Assembly (NCBI GenBank): GCA_034440575.1 | Contig: JAOTOL010001614.1 | Span: 62,001-126,000 of the forward strand | DNA length: 64,000 nucleotides | Reading direction: 5' to 3' | Source: Imbricaverruca yamaguchii | Lineage: Eukaryota > Arthropoda > Thecostraca > Neoverrucidae | In this document: piece by piece, positions 38,691 through 50,027 of the stretch | Layout of the letters: every line of letters starts with the position of its first letter | Numbering within the stretch: the first letter of the stretch is position 1 | Notes under the pieces: model-generated | Told to the model about the DNA's origin: nothing | Databases searched by the model: none | The model's input: the letters and a program-made list of their open reading frames with translations, nothing else | Position numbers and translations under genes: made by a program

Positions 38691-38860
38691 AATATCATAT
38701 TTATGGATAATTGACACCCGCTCCCTTGTCTGAACTGCATTGCATGACAAGCCATGCCAATCAGCGACACTGCATGACACATATATTTATTCTCTAAAAC
38801 AGCTTGCAGGGTGAGCTAAGGCTTCTTCTCTGTGAGAGCCGTGACGGCGTTGGCAACAGC

Positions 38861-39145
38861 GTGGTGCAGCGGCGACAGCGGCAATGCAGACCATAGTGGC
38901 AGCAGAGTGAAAGGTGGCTGCAGAAACTAGAGGCAGCGGCGAAGCGGCAGTACAGACCATAGTGGCAGCAGAGTGAAAGGTGGCTGCAGAAACTACAGAG
39001 GCAGCGGCGACAGCGGCAGTACAGACCATAGTGGCAGCAGAGTGAAAGGTGGCTGCAGAAACTAGAGGCAGCGGCGACAGCGGCAATACAGACCATAGTG
39101 GCAGCAGAGTGAAAGGTGGCTGTAGAAACTACAGAGGCAGCGGCG
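38861..39145. repeat. 67-bp tandem repeat, 4 copies
   Basis: The block cagaccatagtggcagcaga occurs near 38886, 38953, 39023 and 39088. The linking part (gaaactagaggcagcggcga) varies by a few bases. Confidence 0.95.
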
Positions 39146-39539
39146 GTAGCCAGTTGCAACACGGGAACTCGTCCGTGCCCTGTAAATTACAGTCATTGGC
39201 AAAACATATTTTATTAAGATTTGCTAAATAATTTGTGTATATTTGTTCCTGAACATTGAGAGCAGTGGGTTAGAAATGCTCTCTAAAAATGTGTACCCTT
39301 CGGTACAAAATTTCGAAACAATAAAGCAATTCGTGGAGAACATTAAAATGAAGAATGTCCCTACCAAATACTAAGCAGTTATCTATGTTTTAAAAAAATA
39401 TAAATCGGCTATGGCTTGACGCGTGCCACAGTTCATACCAGGTCGGGTCGGCATGGCGCTGCTCAGCCTTCTGGAGCGGCGGGGCGGCGGTGCGGCGGTG
39501 CGCAGACAGCGGGACGACCGTTTTGCGGTGCGGTGTGCT
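39146..39539. other. No supported gene
   Basis: Nothing recognised. The right part becomes GC-rich. Confidence 0.4.
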
Positions 39540-39748
39540 GCGGCGCGGCGGTGGTGTCTGGTGTTGGTGTCAGTGGTGTTGGTGTCAGCGGTGGTGTTGG
39601 TGTCAGTGGTGTTGGTGTCAGTGGTGGTGGTGGTGTCTGTGGTGTTGGTGTCAGTGGTGGTGGTGGTGTCTGTGGTGTTGGTGTCAGTGGTGGTGGTGGT
39701 GTCAGTGGTGGTGGTGTCAGTGGTGGTGGTGGTGTCAGTGGCGTCAGC
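39540..39748. repeat. (gtggtgttggtgtca)n low-complexity tract
   Basis: Repeated 15-bp and 3-bp units of gtg, gtt and tca. Open on both strands because the periods are multiples of three. Confidence 0.9.
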
Positions 39749-41619
39749 AGTCGCAATGGCGGTTCCGTGAGTCGCTGCGTGGCCTGCGTAGTGGAGCTGC
39801 TTGACCAGCCCGACTACAAGCGCCGCTGTTCTCATGTGCGCGGTTTGTGCAGCGACTCAGACCCAGAGGGGCAGCCAGTGGGGAGATGCGGAAGCCCCTT
39901 AAATTGCACTTGATCAAGCACGATTGTGAAATTTGCACCACAAGCCAGAATCTTTGGCTGCGATTTCGAGCGCCGAAATCGTCGTCCATTAAATCATTTA
40001 GTAGTTGGATCGCGCTTCCCCTTCAGAAAGTAATGGCTGCGTAACTGTTCAGAGCAAATACAATTTCCTGACATGTGGTGTCTCATGCGAGGTGTGTCAC
40101 GCATTTTGTTGTTTGCTGCTTGAATGCACTGCACGTTCGGTACATCCATTGTTTGTAATGACATGTACCTACATGTACTATTTTTACTATCATTGTATGC
40201 ACTATATATATACTATATATTTTTCAACTATTATTGCAGATTTTACAATATTTCCAGAACTGTTTTGTTCCTTCAAATCGGCCCACTTGTTTCCGAGCTA
40301 AGCTTTTTTGACAAGGTTAGCCTGATACTACCTTGATCTTCTTGCTCCTCTCTTGCACTTAATCAGGTGACATCTGAAAAAAAACTGCTCGCACAGGCGA
40401 TTCAGGCAGCAGCATTTCTGAAAGACACATATTAATTGGATAGCTTGGCTTTTCACTACAAACCATGATAGTGCATCCATCCGCCAACTCACTACCAAGG
40501 CCATCCATTTGGTCTTGACTGTGCATGGCTTATGGACAAACATCGATCTTTGTTCGCGTGTTCGCTACTCGAAATCACGGCTAAGCACTCCCACTTCACG
40601 CTCAGATGGTTCAAGTAGGAGAAGAAATGGCCGATATTTCAGCTCTCATCTGGATAGCACCTGACCTTGACCTGCGACCTGGCACGGTACATTTGAAATA
40701 GGGTACCTCATTATGCAGCATGCTTAGTCAGTGTACAATGGTTTCACACCAAGGAATACACCTTCCAGCCCAATAAGTTGCCGAGAGAGTCGCATATTCA
40801 AACACCTCACATTCTACAGCTTTGGCTCTGACCTGTTATCTAAATGCGACTTAAAGCATATTTACTTCAGTGCTCTGAGATCGCACTCCACGGCGCTATC
40901 GAGTGACGCCTGAATGTTTAAAATCTGGTTAGCCCGTATTGAGATAGGCAGGAGTGCAATATTTGCCGCTCCCCGTTCCATGACATGCGGCTGCGGAGCC
41001 CGGTCATTGCCGAGTCTACAGCCTTCTCAGTGAGGACCGGCTTGCATGACTCTGGCCACTTGGAGAGAGCCGCATGAGCACGCGCGGGATCATGCAAGTG
41101 GCAGTAAGTCATCATGACGCTTAATGCGACTGGGCTCAACTGAGCAGCGTGATCCTTGAAGGATGGGAATAGATGGGCCACGAAGGGTTTCGATGGATGA
41201 ATGTAACCGACCCTATATTACTGATGGATGAATCATGGTCATTGACTAAAATGAATTTGATAAAGTGGCTTCACAAACGCAAGAAGCATTCGGTAATGGG
41301 CAAAGGTTCTATTTGTCAAGCTTATTTGGGCTTCACCACAATTCGACAATTGGAACATTGCATGAACTATGCTCTCGATGGAGTTGGTTCCAGGAACGCC
41401 CTTCAGAGTTCTGCACACTATTCTCGAAGCATTAAAGCTAGATATTTGAAAGGTCCATAACCCTACCTTACTGTCAAGTGCTTCGTTTACAAAGGCGTTC
41501 CAAAAGAGACCTTTGAAGCATGATCTGCCTTTTCCAGTTATTCGTAATGTCACTTATCGAGTGATCTGACTTTGTCCTGCACGAAAAGTTGACATACAAA
41601 ATTGCATCTCAACCGGCTG
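39749..41619. other. No recognised gene
   Basis: Frames such as 39847-40044 (+), 40918-41181 (-), 41173-41460 (+) and 41239-41553 (-) have no recognisable domain. Confidence 0.4.
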
Positions 41620-41812
41620 AGAAGTCATGGCTGCTGTTGCACCTCATCCGGGTGAAAGGTCAGGGTTGCTGTTGCACCTGATCCGGGTGGAAGGTCGGGG
41701 TTACTGTTGCACCACAGCCAGCTGAGAGGTCAGGGTTGCTATTGCACCTTTCCGGCTGAGAGACCAGGGTTGCTGTTGCACCTCAGGCAGCTGAGAGATC
41801 ATGGCTGCTGTT
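41620..41812. repeat. About 40-bp tandem repeat, 5 copies
   Basis: Units contain ggctgagaggtcagggttgc then tgttgcacct with variable flanking atccgggtg or agccagc. The copies are diverged. Confidence 0.85.
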
Positions 41813-42721
41813 GTGTGCATTGTTGCCAACACGATGCCCTGTAAAAGTCCTCCTGGTGGTGAGTTCACAGAAGAAGTAGCCGCAGGACGCGAGGACCCGA
41901 ACTCGCGGTTCCGACACCTCCGCCTCCCAAGGGCAGATCCAGCCACACACACTACTGTCATCCACTTCAGGTGGCTGCTGAGTTCGTTCATATACATTTC
42001 TCGCTGGCTAGCATAGTGCTGGAGGAAGTTAATGACGTGTCTAACTGGTGAAAGATTGGTACCTTGGCAACTACCTACGATATTGTATGCTATGAGATAC
42101 GTTTATGTACGATATTGTTCCAGAAAGTAGTAGGCACGCAATTTCATCGGTATATTGCAGTACTTTTTGCGATTAGTCGCAGCTTCAGGAAGTTGTTTGG
42201 GGCCGCAAGTGATATTCGTATTGTTTTGATAGAATTCGCGTCTTATCCAAAACTGATTCATGAATAATGTATGGGCTTATTCAACACATTGATATTTCAT
42301 CATTATAATATTGTAACCAGTGGCGGAATTAGTGTAGTAAGAAATACGGCTTCCGACAAAGCAAGAGATGGACTCAAAGTGCACCGAATTCCAAATGTAT
42401 GTTGCGCATTCCCAAAGGCCATTCCCTCATCGCGGTACCTGTGTCCGTAGTTCATGCAATCCATATTTTCAGACATTTCCGCACTGCATGTACCGCCATA
42501 GACATGCGTTTTCGAGATCTTAACGGATATTACAACAACCACAAGAATACTAAGCATGTCTGCACACATGCGCTCACATTGTGGATGCAATTCTCCCAAG
42601 CTTTGTGTTCTTTATAATATAATTGATAAATTGTCTCTGGTTGTATCGAGAAAAAAACAGCAGAAGTGGCCGTCAGAAGCGCCGGAAAGGCGAGAGAAAT
42701 AGGCAAGCTCTAGTGTTGTAT
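41813..42721. other. No recognised gene; hAT-like terminus near 42318
   Basis: CAGTGGCGGAATTAGTG at 42318 resembles a hAT terminal sequence, but no partner end was found. Confidence 0.4.
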
Positions 42722-44312
42722 TCACGCGATTGGGCAGTGTACTGCGACAGGGACCGTGTGGACGACTGCACGCGATTGGGCACTGTACTGCAACAGGGAG
42801 CGTGTGGACGACTGTGTACGCGATTGGGCACTGTACTGCAACAGGGAGCGTGTGGACGACTGTGCACGCGATTGGGCACTGTACTGCGACAGGGAGCGTG
42901 TGGACGACTGTGCACGCGATTGGGCACTGTACTGCGACAGGGAGCGTGTGGACGACTGTGTACGCGATTGGGCACTGTACTGCGAAAGGGAGCGTGTGGA
43001 CGACTGCACGCGATTGGGCACTGTACTGCGACAGGGAGCGTGTGGACGACTGTGCACGCGATTGGGCACTGTACTGCAACAGGGAGCGTGTGGACGACTG
43101 TGCACGCGATTGGGCACTGTACTGCGACAGGGAGCGTGTGGACGACTGTGCACGCGACTGGGTACTGTACTGCGACAGGGAGCGTGTGGACGACTGTGCA
43201 CGCGACTGGGCACTGTACTGCAACAGGGAGCGTGTGGACGACTGTGTACGCGATTGGGCACTGTACTGCGACAGGGAGCGTGTGGACGACTGTGTACGCG
43301 ATTGGGCACTGTACTGCGACAGGGAGCGTGTGGACGACTGTGTACGCGATTGGGCACTGTACTGCAACAGGGAGCGTGTGGACGACTGTGCACGCGACTG
43401 GGCACTGTACTGCGACAGGGAGCGTGTGGACGACTGTGTACGCGACTGGGCACTGTACTGCGACAGGGAGCGTGTGGACGACTGTGCACGCGATTGGGCA
43501 CTGTACTGCGACAGGGAGCGTGTGGACGATGTGCGCGACTGGGCACTGTACTGCGACAGGGAGCGTGTGGACGACTGTGTACGCGACTGGGCACTGTACT
43601 GCGACAGGGAGCGTGTGGACGACTGTGCACGTGATTGGGCACTGTACTGCGACAGGGAGCGTGTGGACGACTGTGTACGGGGAGAGGGTGTGGACGGGCA
43701 CTGTACTGCGACAGGGAGCGTGTGGACGACTGTGCACGCGACTGGGCACTGTACTGCGACAGGGAGCGTGTGGACGACTGTGACGCGACTGGGCACTGTA
43801 CTGCGACAGGGAGCGTGTGGACGACTGTGACGCGACTGGGCACTGCTGCACAGGGAGCGTGTGGACGACTGTGCACGCGACTGGGCACTGTACTGCGACA
43901 GGGAGCGTGTGGACGACTGTGTACGCGACTGGGCACTGTACTGCGACAGGGAGCGTGTGGACGACTGTGCACGCGATTGGGCACTGTACTGCGACAGGGA
44001 GCGTGTGGACGACTGTGCACGCGACTGGGTACTGTACTGCGATAGGGAGCGTGTGGACGACTGTGCACGCGACTGGGCACTGTACTGCGACAGGGAGCGT
44101 GTGGACGACTGTGCGCGACTGGGCACTGTACTGCGACAGGGAGGTGTGGACGACTGTGCACGCGATTGGGCTCTGTTCGCACTGTCTGCGACGGGGCTGT
44201 GGACGACTGTGTACGCGATTGGGCACTGTACTGCAACAGGGAGCGTGTGGACGACTGTGCACGTGATTGGGCACTGTACTGCAACAGGGAGCGTGTGGAC
44301 GACTGGAATACA
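42722..44312. repeat. 48-bp satellite, about 33 copies
   Basis: Unit: gcactgtactgcgacaggga, gcgtgtggacgactgtgcac, gcgattgg. Because 48 is 16 codons and the unit lacks stops in several frames, frames of 290-546 codons run through it on both strands (16-residue units such as RERVDDCARDWALYCD on plus). Variants include caacaggg for cgacaggg, gtacgcg for gcacgcg, and occasional short units and deletions at about 43520, 43680, 43780-43860 and 44110-44210. I interpret it as non-coding. Confidence 0.97.
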
Positions 44313-45506
44313 CTTGGTCGGCAGGCTGTCAAGTGCTGCACTTTATTCAGTGCAATTTTACAGACGTGCTTGCATTATAAAGTAAAGTTTTAAAGTGAAA
44401 CATGTGTCGGCAACTCGGCACTTGGCACTGAAATTTCGCATGCCTGGTTTGTGTTGAGCAGAGAGGCCAGATTGTGGAAATAGTGCCTTGGATTTCGGCT
44501 TTTGTGTGTTGAAAAACAATCTCCTTCAGCGCAAATTGGCTACACTCCAGCCGAAATTCGGCTAGACTGCCGAATATAATACACGAGCGGGACATCCGTG
44601 AGTCAGCAGCGTACCATTCCGACTGTCCAGCCTGTGGAAGGTCCTGCAGCGTGTCAGCCTCTCATTTACAGACAATGCCCAGGCCTGGACCGTTCCACTA
44701 TGCTGAGTTGCAGCAGAATATATAGCGGCCAGGGATTCCAGCAATCTCGAAGTTTCATGTGGCTGTAATTTTCGCGGAATGAATTATTCTCCGGTGGAAT
44801 ATTAACTGTTAAATCACTCAGGCTTCCTCTGCACATCTGCGTGGTATTAGGACCGCAAGCCGCAACTCGATTTTCCGCCGAGGAACCAACCCACCAAATT
44901 GAGACCTCCGATCACATGGATCACATGGATTTACATGTCGAAGGCCGCTCTTCCCAGTGACGTTCAGGTTGCTACAGCTGCACCATAACAAGCTACATCT
45001 GTTGGCCCTCAACCACCATAACAAGCTACAGCTGTCCGTCATAGAATATAGGAACGATTTTCGCAATACAGCCCAATGATTTGCTCAGTATGAAAAAAAA
45101 GATAATTGTGGCAGATATATGACGCAAACAGATAATGGTATATGTTATACTCGACCCAGCTTAGTGAGATAATTGCATCCAGGCAACGCACTGGTTCTTA
45201 TCGTGAAAACGCCTGACAAATTTATATTTTGCGAATAAAACTAGAATTCACGGTTTGCACCAGAGCGAGGGTTCTGGTGCAGCACTAAGGACCATCAATC
45301 CATCAATCTCGTAGCGCGGAATGTGTCTGAGAAGACATGTATGTGTCTTGGAAAGTGTCGGGGAAGATATGATGAACTCGAACTCGTTATATACAACCTA
45401 CCGTTTTGGAATCTAACCTATTTTGCTCCTTTAACCCGCGATCCATTAGTGGAGGGGCCTTCTTTGATGTCTCCGCGGTAATAGCCAAATCAATTGAGAC
45501 ACCAAC
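44313..45506. other. No recognised gene
   Basis: Short frames without domains. Confidence 0.4.
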
Positions 45507-46541
45507 TTAACACTCGCACGTCCGGCGGTCCGAGCCAACTTCGTATGTCCGGGGGGGGGGGCAGATGTCTGCCCCCTAAGATCTCTGGAACTATGCTAGC
45601 TAGAGACAAACTGAAAACGTCGTTGGATAGCTGGTGACGGGTACTATCGAAAGTGTTTCGGTCATTTTTTCGCTCAGGTCAACATTTAGGCCACTGGGCC
45701 ATCATGTGTCAAATTCGACCAGATCAGGTGGGACTCAGATATTGCCACATATCTCAGGACCTGTAACAGATAGAAACAAACGGCGAACGCTATTCGACAG
45801 TCCTTGAAATGCGCTACCGATGATAGACGGTGTAAATTGAGGTCAGGTCAACCGAAACTCAGGTCAAGGTCATGAAGTCATGAACTCAGGTCAAGGTCAT
45901 GAAGTCGCCTAGGGAGGTCATGTATCAATGTATGTATCAATCGACACGTCTTGGCGATGCAAGTACAATGACGATAATTTCAGCCTTCTAGCTCAATGTA
46001 ATGCGATATAATGCGCAGCAATGTGTAGTGATCTCAGGTGACCTCAGATACCTTGGTGAAGGCACTGAGCAAAAATGTCAGCGGTAACATTGAGCATAGC
46101 TTCCATCTACATGCCACAACCGTTGTGAGATCATTCCGAGCGCATATGTGTAACCAGGAAACATTTGTATATTTTACCATAGCCCTATAATGGGGAAGCC
46201 ATGGCCGCGACCTGACCTAAGGTCAATGCTACGAAGAAAAAAACAGTATACATATTATGGTCCCTGACGAGATCATGACATGTTATAAGTTTGAAATCAA
46301 TCGCCGAATTATTGTGGAAGTTATGCCACCTAGAACTCCGAGTGTAGTTCGGTCACTTCGCCTGACCTGGTGACCTGACCTGAGTTGACCCAGGATTAAA
46401 AAATGTATGCGAATATGCGGAAAAGACCGATGAACAGCTATGCGAGGTTTTGCCTTGCTTACCCGATTAGTTTGGCGGCAAATGAGGAAACACCGGAGGA
46501 GGGCACATATCTGCCCCCCCCCCCGGACGTGCGCGTGTTAA
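45507..46541. mobile_element. TTAA-flanked non-autonomous element, family C
   Basis: Left end TTAACACTCGCACGTCCGG (45507) and right end ccggacgtgcgcgtgttaa (to 46541) are inverted repeats of about 19 bp with TTAA at both edges. Just inside each end lies a G or C homopolymer next to cagatgtctgcc / cacatatctgcc. The interior has many AGGTCA / TGACCT hexamers, including two TCAAGGTCA in a near-duplicated stretch at about 45863-45905. It shares cctaagatctc with the right end of family B, so the families are related. No coding capacity. Confidence 0.8.
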
Positions 46542-46911
46542 AACTTTCAGCACCTTCAACTGAACACGGAGGGAATCTTGTGTTGACCACAATGACCACA
46601 ATTGACTACAATGCAGTTGTAGGTTAGAGCCCAAATGCCGTCATGAACTCGTTAATTCGTGGGTCCTGATTTTAATGTCTTAATTTGGTGTTTGCTGTTG
46701 TAGGGTATGATGATGAATTGATGTTTTGGGGCACGTCGATAGCAAGGTCATTTTATGCACTTAATGCAATGCAAAAATTGAGACCCATCGGCAAAAACAT
46801 GAACTGTGGAGCTCCAATGTCGACCGATAAGCCGCCCGGCTGCCCAGTGTTCAGTGCCAGGAAGAATTCGTCAGTGAGGAGAAGTGGCTGTGTAGCATGC
46901 CGGCCGCTTTC
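46542..46911. other. No supported gene
   Basis: Nothing recognised. Confidence 0.4.
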
Positions 46912-47066
46912 GACCTCATTTGACCTTGGAGGCACTGACCTTGGGCTATCATATTTATTCTACAGAGAGTTCACTACAGCTGTTATCTCCCTCTAAATTG
47001 TGTGACTTTAAATTCGGTAAATTCCGACATCTTAGAGGAGAAATCCCCCTCTGGTGCGCTTGTAAC
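46912..47066 (+). mobile_element. Diverged family B 3'-end fragment
   Basis: Shares ctcatttgaccttg, a gagttcactac-like block and gacatcttag.gg before ctctggtgcgc with the right ends at 15.9 and 23.3 kb. The outer terminus is absent. Confidence 0.5.
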
Positions 47067-47119
47067 TTTGTCACCTACCCTCGATAGTTTTTTTTTGGTG
47101 AGCTTTTGATCTTCTACGG

Positions 47120-47356
47120 GAGCGGATACAGGGAAAGCGGATACACTTTGGATATGTTGACCGGGACCTGTACGTCCCCAGGTCACAAACAGAGATGGAC
47201 GGGTCCCGTTTTTGTTCCAGAAGTATTACTCTGTACAATGAACTGCCACACGAACTTAGGCAACTGCCGGTTTACTCGTTTGGTCGCCGCCTTAGGCGGC
47301 ATTTGTGCTCGAGACCGGTCAGATTGATCCGATCTACTTCCTGACTTCTTATCTTA
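47120..47356 (+). mobile_element. C-terminal fragment of a non-LTR reverse transcriptase
   Basis: In one open frame ending at a stop near 47355 it reads VPRSQTEMDGSRFCSRSI then TLYNELPHELRQL and FGRRLRRHL. The pattern (VPR.+TE ... F..RS...LYNELP.EL+.L ... F..RL+.+L) is the conserved tail of CR1/L2-type ORF2 proteins. It differs from the CR1 family seen at 25-36 kb, so it is a separate lineage. It is truncated upstream. Confidence 0.75.
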
Positions 47357-47460
47357 CTCTCTGACGTCTTATCATTATCTCTGACCTTTTATCATACTCG
47401 TTGAATTATTATCACACTTGCTGACTTCTTTTCATGCTTACCGTACTTTCTGACTCTTTG
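47357..47460. repeat. About 27-bp degenerate repeats (ctgacttcttatc)
   Basis: Four or five units of tctgacttcttatcatactc type follow directly after the RT stop, probably the 3' UTR of that retrotransposon. Confidence 0.7.
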
Positions 47461-49172
47461 CGTGTCGCTGGTATGAGTTGCTTATGTGTTTTATGTGTGC
47501 CTGTGGCTGTCCTTTTCCCCCGTGACACCTGTACCTGTTATAAAACTCGACAATAGGCTGTAATAGCCACGAGCATATTGTGGATGGCCTGAATATAGGT
47601 GTTTGTCTTTGCCTTTGTCTTTGTGCCTCCAATGGAGGGTGGCGCCCATCTAGCCTGGAAAGAGCTCCCCTCGGTGAGGGCTAGAGTGTACCCCCTCTCT
47701 CGCTCAACGGACCTTTTGTCAAAGGCCCCTCTGAGAGGGTACACCATAAGAAGAAGACACCCCTTGAGTGTCTTCGAGCGCACCCTTCTCCCTCCTCCCC
47801 CTCTTCCCACTCAACGGGATTCAGCCGAAGACACCTGTCTGTTGTCCGACGCCAGAGGCTCAGTCAGGAGTGCAGGGCCTGTCCCACCCCTGGGAACAAA
47901 CAAAAACACACTTCATCAAGCGAACGACAAATGTTCAGATCTTCATCATCTCTGAATCCATAATTTTTTGGTGCGCTTCGCGCGCCGAAGCATTTTCAAT
48001 TTAATTACATGTGGTGGAGGGGTTTCCCCCGTTAGAAATATCCTGGCTGTACCGCTATTTGCAACATTTGACATCCGGTCGCACTCCAGAGATGCCGGGC
48101 ATTCTGACATTGTCCCAAGATACCTTCGCAATTGCATTTAGCATTGCATGCAGGGTGTTCGTACTGTACACTGGGAAACACGGGGGAAGAACACGATTCC
48201 CTCGTGTACCCTGATTTCGGCTGGCTACATGCCTGGACGACACGTTTGCGTTTCCTGAAAGTTACACCTCTACATTATTCAGGGATATCTAAGATCCGCC
48301 GCGGATATTGTCCCGTTGCTCCCTCAATACATTACTCGCAACTAGTCATTTTCCTTCATAGGTATTGTCCGACCTTACCAGGTTATGGTTGAAAATAAAC
48401 ATTTATCAGGAAAAAACAAAAGCAAGCTGGATTTCAGCCTTGTGCGGACATGTATATTTTAACTGAAGGAAGTGTGATTTGAAAACTTCCCTTTGGCGTT
48501 TGGCTTTCTCAAAAAGGGACCTTGTTACCTAAAAGCATCATGTTAGCCTTCACGCTGCCGCGTTGTCGAGTTTCGCTGCCAATACGTTTTGGTGGAGGCC
48601 GTCCTGTGCAATATACCTATTATTTGATGTTACAGCACGTTCGCCTACGAGCTTTGATAACATAGGTGTTTCGTCTAGTGTGACAGTATTTGGTAGCATT
48701 AGGCATGATTCAATTTCGCTGCGTACAAGACATATGAAGTTAATGAAATGGCTGTTTTGTACTTTTAGTTTCTTTTTTACTGTTAAAGCGGAGAAGCGGG
48801 GTCATCCAATATCGTTTGACAATCGGTGATGTCACATGGGCTGGACAATTGCTCAGTCCCGTATGCGCTCCAGCCAAGCTTTCGTGTTTTCCACACAACA
48901 TATATGATCTTAAATACCATCAACATGGAACAAAATCGGGTTCATTTGAAGGCTTGAAGACTTATCCACGAATATGAGCCACATTTTCCTAACACCAGGA
49001 CTTTTTGATTGGACCTATACTGACTGCATTCATTTCGAGAGTAGCAGGAATCGCGTGGTGCCACGGGTAGTAGCAGTGTGTTGAGATAGACCAACTGAAG
49101 ATCACGGTTCGGAAGGAGGGGTAGGAGCAAGTAAGAGCTAACTGCTGCACCATAATCCCTCCCCACTCGATA
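47461..49172. other. No recognised gene
   Basis: Frames of up to 118 codons with no recognisable domain. Confidence 0.4.
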
Positions 49173-49275
49173 CAGTGGCGGAAGCAAAGGTGGTGGCACT
49201 GGATCAAATGCTTCCCATGGGAAGGTGGTACCCCTCCGGCCAGGAGAAGGCGCAAACATCATATTTAGGCTACCA
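49173..49275 (+). mobile_element. hAT-like terminus fragment
   Basis: CAGTGGCGGAAGCAAAGGTGG followed by a poly-purine/C-rich stretch resembles the 5' tip of a hAT element. No right end found. It lies just outside the large element that follows. Confidence 0.4.
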
Positions 49276-49335
49276 GCGGATGTACCGGAATGTCACGCCC
49301 TTATCACAGTTACCCAAAATTGCTGCCAAGCAGGC

Positions 49336-49343
49336 ATGTGCAG
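49336..49343 (+). repeat. Target-site duplication, left (ATGTGCAG)
   Basis: Exact 8-bp match to 54479-54486, directly abutting the left terminus. It fits nTnnnnAn (T at position 2, A at position 7), the preference known for hAT insertions. Confidence 0.85.
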
Positions 49344-49724
49344 TAGGCTGTTCCGGTTTGCGTGTTTTTCTTTCTCGAAAATGCACTAGGTCGCCCCCTA
49401 GTTGATGCAATTGTGGACGCTGAGAGCGATGCGCTCATCAAAATTCCAAAGTTCGAAAAACTTTTGACGGCGACGCCCGCTCAAAGGTTTCGGAGATTTG
49501 GAAAATTCGCCTTTTTCGGCTCATTTTTCCGAAAGTTGTGACAGGAAATAGGTAAAGCAGCAAGGACAAGCTGAACCAGATATATTTCTTAAGATATTCG
49601 CACAAACCAGCAGCTTTCACTCCATTTACATTATGGAAAAACACTGTGTCCGTTCTATTTCCCAATTTCACGACCTACTTCAACACGCCACCCATAGATG
49701 GCGTTGGTGGCGATCGCGTGTGTT
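49344..49724 (+). repeat. Left terminal inverted arm
   Basis: Pairs with 53941-54478 reversed. Long matching blocks include atgcgctcatcaaaattcca, cgaaaaacttttgac, aatatcttaagaaat-type, ctttcactccatttaca and atagatggcgttggtggcga. Confidence 0.9.
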
Positions 49725-49861
49725 TCATCGCTGGGGGTGCTTCTCCAGAAGGTCGCCACTTTTCATCAGGGTGGGTATGAGGTGGGGCAGCTTCCCTCCG
49801 CCGTTGGCCCTCCCCTGGATCTGCATCTGATATAACAATTCCAGTGTTTACACCACATATT

Positions 49862-49867
49862 TTTAAT
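49862..49867 (-). promoter_or_regulatory. Possible poly(A) signal variant ATTAAA
   Basis: On the minus strand this hexamer lies about 160 bases after the transposase stop. No AATAAA was seen closer. Weak evidence. Confidence 0.2.
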
Positions 49868-50027
49868 TAACTAATCAACAAGCAATCGTTACCACAGGTC
49901 TGAAGTCCATTACTAATTATAAACACACAAGCCAATCGAACAAAACCCAACCACTACCGAAATGACGCCATCTCATCAGACTCGCCACATTCATCAGTCT
50001 GAAGCCACCGACCCTGCCACAGACGCT

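Noticed and set aside
39383..39913. Thr-, Val- or Gly-rich frames of up to 165 codons
   Set aside because: They are products of the gtg/gtt/tca low-complexity tract whose period is a multiple of three.
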